Part shown: one piece after another, positions 6,518 through 9,891 of the stretch
How the letters are laid out: each line of letters begins with the position of its first letter
How positions within the stretch are numbered: the first letter of the stretch is position 1
NCBI GenBank assembly: GCA_031282235.1
Contig: JAITED010000219.1
Coordinates: forward strand, 1-9,891
Reading direction: 5' to 3'
Length of the DNA: 9,891 bases
DNA from: Propionibacteriaceae bacterium
Lineage (GTDB): Bacteria > Actinomycetota > Actinomycetes > Propionibacteriales > Propionibacteriaceae
Made by a program: the position numbers and the translations under genes
The notes under the pieces: generated by a model
Seen by the model: only the letters and a program-made list of their open reading frames with translations
Database searches by the model: none
What the model was told of the DNA's origin: nothing

Positions 6518-6695
6518 AATCACTGGTAGGAGCGAGTTGCTCCGGGCAGTCCAACCGGGGCTGGCGATTGTGGTGACGATTGGTTGGGTAATCGTGACCA
6601 CAGCGCCAGCACTTTTTGCGCATGATGACACTTTGGCCAAGGACGGTACGGGCAAGGGCCATTCAGCGCTTAGGGAATGTCTGAATCCAGTGATT
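6518..6695 (+). ncRNA. Candidate structured non-coding RNA with pseudoknot, class not identified
   Basis: The region folds as one unit of about 178 bases. The closing stem AATCACTGG (6518-6526) pairs with CCAGTGATT (6687-6695), 9 bp perfect. GGAGC (6529-6533) and GCTCC (6539-6543) form a short hairpin. A long hairpin runs 6560-6610: GCTGGCG/CGCCAGC (7 bp), then GTGGT/ACCAC and ACGATT/AATCGT, interrupted only by a G-G mismatch and a small internal loop. Its loop GGTTGG (6582-6587) is complementary to upstream CCAACC (6551-6556), giving a 6-bp pseudoknot. GGCC (6635-6638) pairs with GGCC (6657-6660), directly followed by ATTCAG (6661-6666) with CTGAAT (6681-6686), which abuts the closing stem, suggesting coaxial stacking. 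A -10 box sits just upstream. It is not recognisably tmRNA, RNase P RNA, SRP RNA or a common riboswitch. The raiA RNA class (about 200 bases, in Firmicutes and Actinobacteria) is the first known family to test, but I cannot confirm it. Confidence 0.6.
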
Positions 6696-6714
6696 GTGGA
6701 AAGAGGCACCAATG

Positions 6715-6733
6715 CTCGGCTGTTTCAGCTGAG
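6715..6733 (+). terminator. Hairpin downstream of the structured RNA
   Basis: CTCGGCTG (6715-6722) pairs with CAGCTGAG (6726-6733) around a TTT loop, 8 bp with one G-T wobble. It starts 20 bases after the closing stem of the candidate RNA. No U-tract follows, so it is either part of a terminator region together with the 6753-6796 stem or an extra domain of the RNA. Confidence 0.35.
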
Positions 6734-6752
6734 TCAGCGGAGAACTCTTCCC

Positions 6753-6796
6753 CCGGTCGCGCTCGGCCCCGCCCCCCGGGATACGAGCGCGACCGG
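6753..6796 (+). terminator. Perfect 13-bp GC-rich stem-loop
   Basis: CCGGTCGCGCTCG (6753-6765) is the exact reverse complement of CGAGCGCGACCGG (6784-6796), with an 18-base C-rich loop. It is the strongest inverted repeat in the region. It lies between the structured RNA and the sigma-factor leader and could end transcription of the RNA. There is no U-tract on either strand, and its right arm lies where the -35 of the TAAAAT promoter would fall, so an operator role is an alternative. Confidence 0.5.
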
Positions 6797-6803
6797 ACTC
6801 ATG

Positions 6804-6809
6804 TAAAAT
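6804..6809 (+). promoter_or_regulatory. Candidate -10 box (TAAAAT) of the sigma-factor operon
   Basis: TAAAAT matches five of six positions of the -10 consensus and is preceded by TG. Transcription would start near 6816, leaving a leader of about 150 bases before the chosen sigma start. The -35 position (around 6781-6787) falls inside the right arm of the 13-bp stem-loop and has no consensus match. Confidence 0.35.
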
Positions 6810-6828
6810 CGACCCAAACGAAACAAAC

Positions 6829-6863
6829 GAATTAAAAGAACGCACAAGAGAATTAAAAGAACG
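6829..6863 (+). repeat. Two 14-bp direct repeats, 21 bp apart, in the sigma-factor leader
   Basis: GAATTAAAAGAACG occurs at 6829-6842 and again, identically, at 6850-6863. The period of 21 bases equals two DNA turns, so both copies face the same side of the helix, as in regulator binding sites. It also equals seven codons: in the frame of the downstream sigma gene the copies read ELKERTR and ELKERQY. Base composition is strikingly A-rich compared with the surroundings. Confidence 0.8.
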
Positions 6864-6969
6864 ACAGTATAACGTAAAGAATGGTGAGACTGATTCCCTA
6901 TATTGCGTCCTGCCATCTGGTTACGAGTGTCGGTTGCTGCGCCTGTCCTACGCCGCGAAAGGGATTCTT

Positions 6970-7464
6970 GTGGGTCATACAGCCGACCTGGCCACCAGCG
7001 CGATGATTGACGCGTGGGGAGGACTGGTGTATGGGCTAGCGCTGACTAGTACCGGCAGCCGCGAAGATGCGGATGACGTATACCAAGAGGTGTTTCTCAC
7101 CTACCACCAGAAACAACCGCAGTGCCAAGATGACGAGCACCGCAAAGCCTGGCTTATCCGTACCACACTGATTATCTCCAAACGGGTTAAAGTGGGGCGC
7201 GGGGCGCGGGCAGTGCCCACCGACCCGAAAGACATTGAGCATTTGGGCGGCGAGCCAGTACGGTTCAGTGATGCGGGGCAAGAACGGCTATTCGCGGCGA
7301 TGCTGCGACTGAGCGAGGAGGATAGGGCGATAGTCCACCTGCGCTACATCGCAGGTTTTCAAGCAAAAGAGATAGCCGCAGCGCTAGGCATCACCGCCAT
7401 CGCGGCTCGCAAACGTTTAGAACGGGCTCGCGCTTCGCTGCGGCAATTCCTTGAGGAGACTTAA
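6970..7464 (+). CDS. RNA polymerase sigma factor, ECF subfamily
   Basis: The protein has 164 residues from the chosen start. It directs RNA polymerase to a specific regulon, usually under control of a partner anti-sigma factor. Region 2 is visible in the segment GGLVYGLALTSTGSREDADDVYQEVF (about residues 17-42), with the acidic DADDVYQEVF core-binding helix, followed by EHRKAWLIRT. Region 4 is at about 108-160 with LSEEDRAIVHLRYIAGF and a helix-turn-helix (FQAKEIAAALGITAIAARKRLERAR). The start is uncertain. GTG 6970 is preferred because AAAGGGA (6958-6964) lies 5 bases before it and it gives a normal N-terminal length; TTG 6934 and ATG 7003 are alternatives. The same frame stays open back to 6733 without any usual start codon. 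The next gene begins 2 bases after the stop, with its ribosome-binding site inside this gene. Confidence 0.87.
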   Translation: MGHTADLATSAMIDAWGGLVYGLALTSTGSREDADDVYQEVFLTYHQKQPQCQDDEHRKAWLIRTTLIISKRVKVGRGARAVPTDPKDIEHLGGEPVRFSDAGQERLFAAMLRLSEEDRAIVHLRYIAGFQAKEIAAALGITAIAARKRLERARASLRQFLEET

Positions 7465-7466
7465 GA

Positions 7467-7781
7467 ATGGTCAAGAGAATGGTCAACGATGACACATTCC
7501 AGCGGCTGGGAGAAAGCATGGTGCCCAGCCCGGAAGTACGACGCCAGCTGTTGCGCAAAGTGACAGCCGATTTAGCAGCGGGTGAGGGCGACCTAGGATG
7601 GTCTGCCGCCCCGAAACACTCAAATACGCAACGCAAGAAGCTGTGGTTGTTGGCCTCAGCGCTGGTGGCGGTGATGGTGGTAGCGGTATCACTACTGGCC
7701 GCCACTGAGGTGCCAGCCCTCAATCAAGATACGACGCACCACAGTTGGGTGGGCAGTAGCGTTGAAGTCGGCCCCAGATAA
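7467..7781 (+). CDS. Small single-pass membrane protein, probable anti-sigma factor
   Basis: The protein has 104 residues. Residues 1-57 are cytosolic and charged (DDTFQRLGESMVPSPEVRRQLLRKV resembles the short N-terminal helix region of anti-sigma factors), residues about 59-79 are one membrane helix (LWLLASALVAVMVVAVSLLA, preceded by RKK), and about 25 residues lie outside. The role is inferred from context: it begins 2 bases after the ECF sigma gene, with GAGGAG (7453-7458) 8 bases upstream. It contains no cysteine, so it is not a zinc-binding (HxxxCxxC) anti-sigma factor. The short outer tail (DTTHHSWVGSSVEVGPR) lacks a recognisable sensor domain. A second in-frame ATG at 7479 has a poorer ribosome-binding site. 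No database family is recognised with certainty. Confidence 0.7.
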   Translation: MVKRMVNDDTFQRLGESMVPSPEVRRQLLRKVTADLAAGEGDLGWSAAPKHSNTQRKKLWLLASALVAVMVVAVSLLAATEVPALNQDTTHHSWVGSSVEVGPR

Positions 7782-7841
7782 TACCCCTAGTTAGGCGGTG
7801 CTTTACAAAAGGGGCGTGCGAGAGTGAGTTTCGTATCTCAC
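7782..7841. terminator. Convergent gap with weak hairpin
   Basis: This is the 56-base gap between the anti-sigma gene and the convergent DUF2207 gene. GTGAG (7824-7828) and CTCAC (7837-7841) form a 5-bp hairpin overlapping the DUF2207 stop. On the minus strand a TTTT (complement of 7807-7810) follows after some distance. It is a weak terminator candidate for either gene. Confidence 0.25.
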
Positions 7842-9736
7842 CAAGAAGATGAACCGCCGCCGCCGAAACCGCCGCCGCCGCCACTGAAGCCGCCGCCACC
7901 GAAACCGGAACCACCGCTCATCGCTGCCGACTGCCCGGAGTGGGCGTAGTCGGTGGCTGAGCTGACCATCTGTTGCAGGGACGAACTCATCGCCACCAAG
8001 CCCTCAGAGAAGTTTTGGAAGCTGCCCAACCCGCGCGGCCCGTATCCGTAATACCAATATGGCGTTACGGTGTATACGCCCTGCGCGGCGAGGGTGGCGA
8101 AAACTTTCGTCCAGCGCTCCACGCAGTCGAAGATGATGGCCCAGGGCAGGTATTCGCTGAAGATGTCTTGCCCCTCTTCCCATTTGATTTGGTCAGCTTC
8201 GGCGGTAGTCAGATACTCCTTGAACCCTTCCACCTGCGCGTTGACGGCTGAGCCGAGCGCGCTACGGTTGGACACTTTGAACGACATAACCACACCAACC
8301 AAGCCGATGAGTGCGAGCGCTGCGCCCCACAGCCCGGCACCCGCCGCGCGCACCTGCGACACCGCAAAGACGCCCAGTATTAATAAGCCGATGCCGAATA
8401 CGGTAAACAGGGCTTTAGTTGCACCGGGATAACCTCGGAACCAATGGCGATTCTTCACGACGTGGTAGTTGAGTTGCTGCCCGACGTGCTGGATTTTTTC
8501 ATACGATTTGGGGCGCTCCAACTCGGCTTTCAGGCTCTTGGTGACTCCCCGGGCGTCCTGTCGGAATACGTCCATCAGCTCTTTTTCGTATGGGTAACCA
8601 TTAAACGGCTTGTCAGTGCGGGTGAGCGACCAGTCTTTATCGCCGTTGCTGGTGATTACGTAGTAGCCGCGCACCGCTAAATCAACCAGGGTGGCGCTGA
8701 CGGCTTTCATGTCGAACCCGGCGGCAGAGCCTACCCCGGCGACTGTGCTGAGCCCGGCAACAGAACCACCGTGTTGCAGCACGCTCGCTTCTCCCACCCG
8801 GACTCCACGCGGCGGCGTGAACTGCACCGGCACGATGTCGTATGCGCCGGGGCCGGTGGGCACTGCATGGGCATCGGGCGGGATGTTGCCGGGGGTTTGC
8901 CCTAGGAACACCTGGTCAGAGCCGAGTTTGCGCTTCGCTAGGCCGAATAGGGAAGTGCCAGCCAACAGCAGCACCCCAGCTCCCGCTGTGTGTAGTGGGG
9001 TGGGGGTGAGCACTTGGGCGAGACTCCAGTATTCGCCGTAGCTGGGGGTGTATTGGAACGTGCCCGCTGGATAACCGGCCACAATCTGTAGCCCCTCGCC
9101 GGGGTTTAGCTCTGTTGCTGAAACGGTGGCGCTGCGCCCGCTGCTGCTGGATTGGCAGGCGGTACGGTAATCCGCGCCGTAGTAGCAGGCGGCGCGCTCC
9201 ACGTCCACCGGGCTGTTCGTGATGGTGACGGACGGGTTTTTGATGGTCATGTCCCCTTGGTTGCCGATGGCGTTCCAGTTGAACTCATCCAGCCCACTTT
9301 GGGCGTTGTCAGGGGAGATTAGCCCATACACCGTATAGCGCACCACGTAGCTTTGCACATCGCGGTAGAACGTATTCTCGTTGCCGATTTGATACGTGAC
9401 TACGGCATCGCCGTATTCGTAATGGACGGAGGTGTTAGCTCCGGTGGGGCTGCTCACTGAGAAGTTGCTGTACGTGATGTTGCGATATTTGTTGGAGTCC
9501 GGGACGCTCATCTCGGTGATGAATGTGAACACCGGCCCGCGTCCGCGACTCCTAGTGAAGTCCAAATCGACGTACATAGTGACGTCCGCGCCACCATCCG
9601 CATTTAGCGAAACCTCAATATCGTAACGCGAAAACACCCGGTCGGTATCCGCCAGCGCGGGGGAGCGCAGTCCGAGTGCAGACAAGCCCCCCAAAAGCAG
9701 CGCCGCAGCTAAAGCCAAAAACTTAGGAATGCGCAT
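7838..9736 (-). CDS. DUF2207 family membrane protein with Gly-rich C-terminus
   Basis: The protein has 632 residues. A signal peptide covers residues 1-29 (MRIPKFLALAAALLLGG, cleavage likely after ALA). An extracellular beta-rich domain covers about 30-245, with Cys184 and Cys194 possibly forming a disulfide. A first membrane helix lies at about 248-267 and two more at about 441-461 and 467-486. The cytosolic stretch at about 340-435 contains family-like YPYEKELMDVF (381-391); after the last helix come FKEYLTTAEADQI and EYLPWAIIFDCVERWTKVF. The end (about 608-632) is GGGGF/GGGG-type repeats finishing in SSSW. This order of parts, including the glycine-rich end, is typical of DUF2207 proteins, whose biochemical function is not established. 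The start ATG (complement of 9734-9736) fits the signal peptide, but no strong Shine-Dalgarno precedes it. It is convergent with the sigma/anti-sigma pair, so not co-transcribed; a regulatory link is possible but unproven. Confidence 0.9.
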   Translation of the reverse strand: MRIPKFLALAAALLLGGLSALGLRSPALADTDRVFSRYDIEVSLNADGGADVTMYVDLDFTRSRGRGPVFTFITEMSVPDSNKYRNITYSNFSVSSPTGANTSVHYEYGDAVVTYQIGNENTFYRDVQSYVVRYTVYGLISPDNAQSGLDEFNWNAIGNQGDMTIKNPSVTITNSPVDVERAACYYGADYRTACQSSSSGRSATVSATELNPGEGLQIVAGYPAGTFQYTPSYGEYWSLAQVLTPTPLHTAGAGVLLLAGTSLFGLAKRKLGSDQVFLGQTPGNIPPDAHAVPTGPGAYDIVPVQFTPPRGVRVGEASVLQHGGSVAGLSTVAGVGSAAGFDMKAVSATLVDLAVRGYYVITSNGDKDWSLTRTDKPFNGYPYEKELMDVFRQDARGVTKSLKAELERPKSYEKIQHVGQQLNYHVVKNRHWFRGYPGATKALFTVFGIGLLILGVFAVSQVRAAGAGLWGAALALIGLVGVVMSFKVSNRSALGSAVNAQVEGFKEYLTTAEADQIKWEEGQDIFSEYLPWAIIFDCVERWTKVFATLAAQGVYTVTPYWYYGYGPRGLGSFQNFSEGLVAMSSSLQQMVSSATDYAHSGQSAAMSGGSGFGGGGFSGGGGGFGGGGSSSW

Positions 9737-9803
9737 ACAGCCATTCTGCCAAACTCCAGTGCTACTTGCTGCAGGTAACGCCCCTTCCCGTCTCAGCTAG
9801 CGT

Positions 9804-9891
9804 GGAGCGAGCGCCCCTCTTTCTCCGTCATGCTGCGCGGAGCGAGCGCCCTCTTTCTCCGTCAAGCTGCGCGGAGCGAGCGGAGAGCCCC
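9804..9891. repeat. 34-35 bp tandem repeat at the right edge
   Basis: Two full copies (9804-9838 and 9839-9872) share GGAGCGAGCGCCC, then CTCTTTCTCCGTCA and GCTGCGC, differing by one C in a C-run and by T/A at 9831/9865. A third copy starts at 9873 (GGAGCGAGCG) but diverges into GAGAGCCCC. The array may continue beyond the window. It lies upstream of the DUF2207 gene on the minus strand. Confidence 0.8.

Noticed and set aside
6560..6610. Integron attC site or transposon end
   Set aside because: The long imperfect hairpin lacks the attC core sites (RYYYAAC/GTTRRRY in the right places), and no integrase, transposase or target duplication is nearby.
6446..6712. 88-codon minus-strand open frame (and a nested 60-codon one with CxxC)
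   Set aside because: Antisense to the structured RNA; the CxxC pair alone is not enough to support a zinc-binding protein, and no ribosome-binding site was seen.
6513..6806. 97-codon plus-strand open frame
   Set aside because: Its ATG lies between the TATAAG box and the RNA closing stem with no Shine-Dalgarno, it runs through extensive base-paired structure and the 13-bp stem, and the product resembles no protein family.
6881..7006. 41-codon frame starting ATG 6881 and overlapping the in-frame sigma ATG 7003 as ATGA
   Set aside because: Attractive as a leader peptide, but it has no ribosome-binding site and the sigma factor would lose the start of region 2 if begun at 7003.

Overview
The window looks like a chromosomal segment from a moderately high-GC Actinomycetota bacterium, plausibly a host-associated member of the Actinomycetales. 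The basis is a GC-rich third codon position, probable GTG/TTG starts, an L25 of the long CTC type with an acidic tail, a proline/alanine-rich FHA protein, and a BspA-like surface repeat protein. Genus cannot be fixed from sequence reading alone.

Layout. 1-627 is the 3' end of a BspA-like leucine-rich-repeat protein with nearly identical DNA repeats; its base composition is lower in GC than its neighbours. 628-923 has no gene but carries a GG-rich run and overlapping hairpins ahead of the next gene. 924-2170 is a tight rplY-pth pair (ribosomal protein L25, peptidyl-tRNA hydrolase; TAATG overlap). 2279-4900 is ppdK (pyruvate, phosphate dikinase) with its own likely promoter and an inverted-repeat leader, closed by a strong stem-loop terminator at 4934-4971. 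5066-6313 encodes a three-part FHA-domain protein.

6314-6969 is the most unusual part. It has no convincing gene. It holds an AT palindrome over a promoter-like pair, then a probable structured non-coding RNA (about 6518-6695): a 9-bp closing stem, a long near-perfect hairpin, and a pseudoknot between that hairpin's loop and an upstream strand. A TATAAG box sits exactly where a promoter for this RNA should be. After it come a perfect 13-bp GC stem-loop, a TAAAAT box and two 21-bp-spaced direct repeats leading into a sigma-factor gene.

6970-7781 is a two-gene unit: an ECF-type sigma factor and a small single-pass membrane protein, probably its anti-sigma factor. Convergent to it, 7838-9736 on the minus strand encodes a secreted or membrane DUF2207 protein with a glycine-rich tail. 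The right edge (9804-9891) is a 34-35 bp tandem repeat running off the window.

The housekeeping genes (translation, pyruvate/PEP interconversion) and the signalling genes (FHA, ECF/anti-sigma) have no obvious common pathway. The sigma/anti-sigma pair and the envelope DUF2207 gene may be linked as envelope-stress functions, but that is inference from position.
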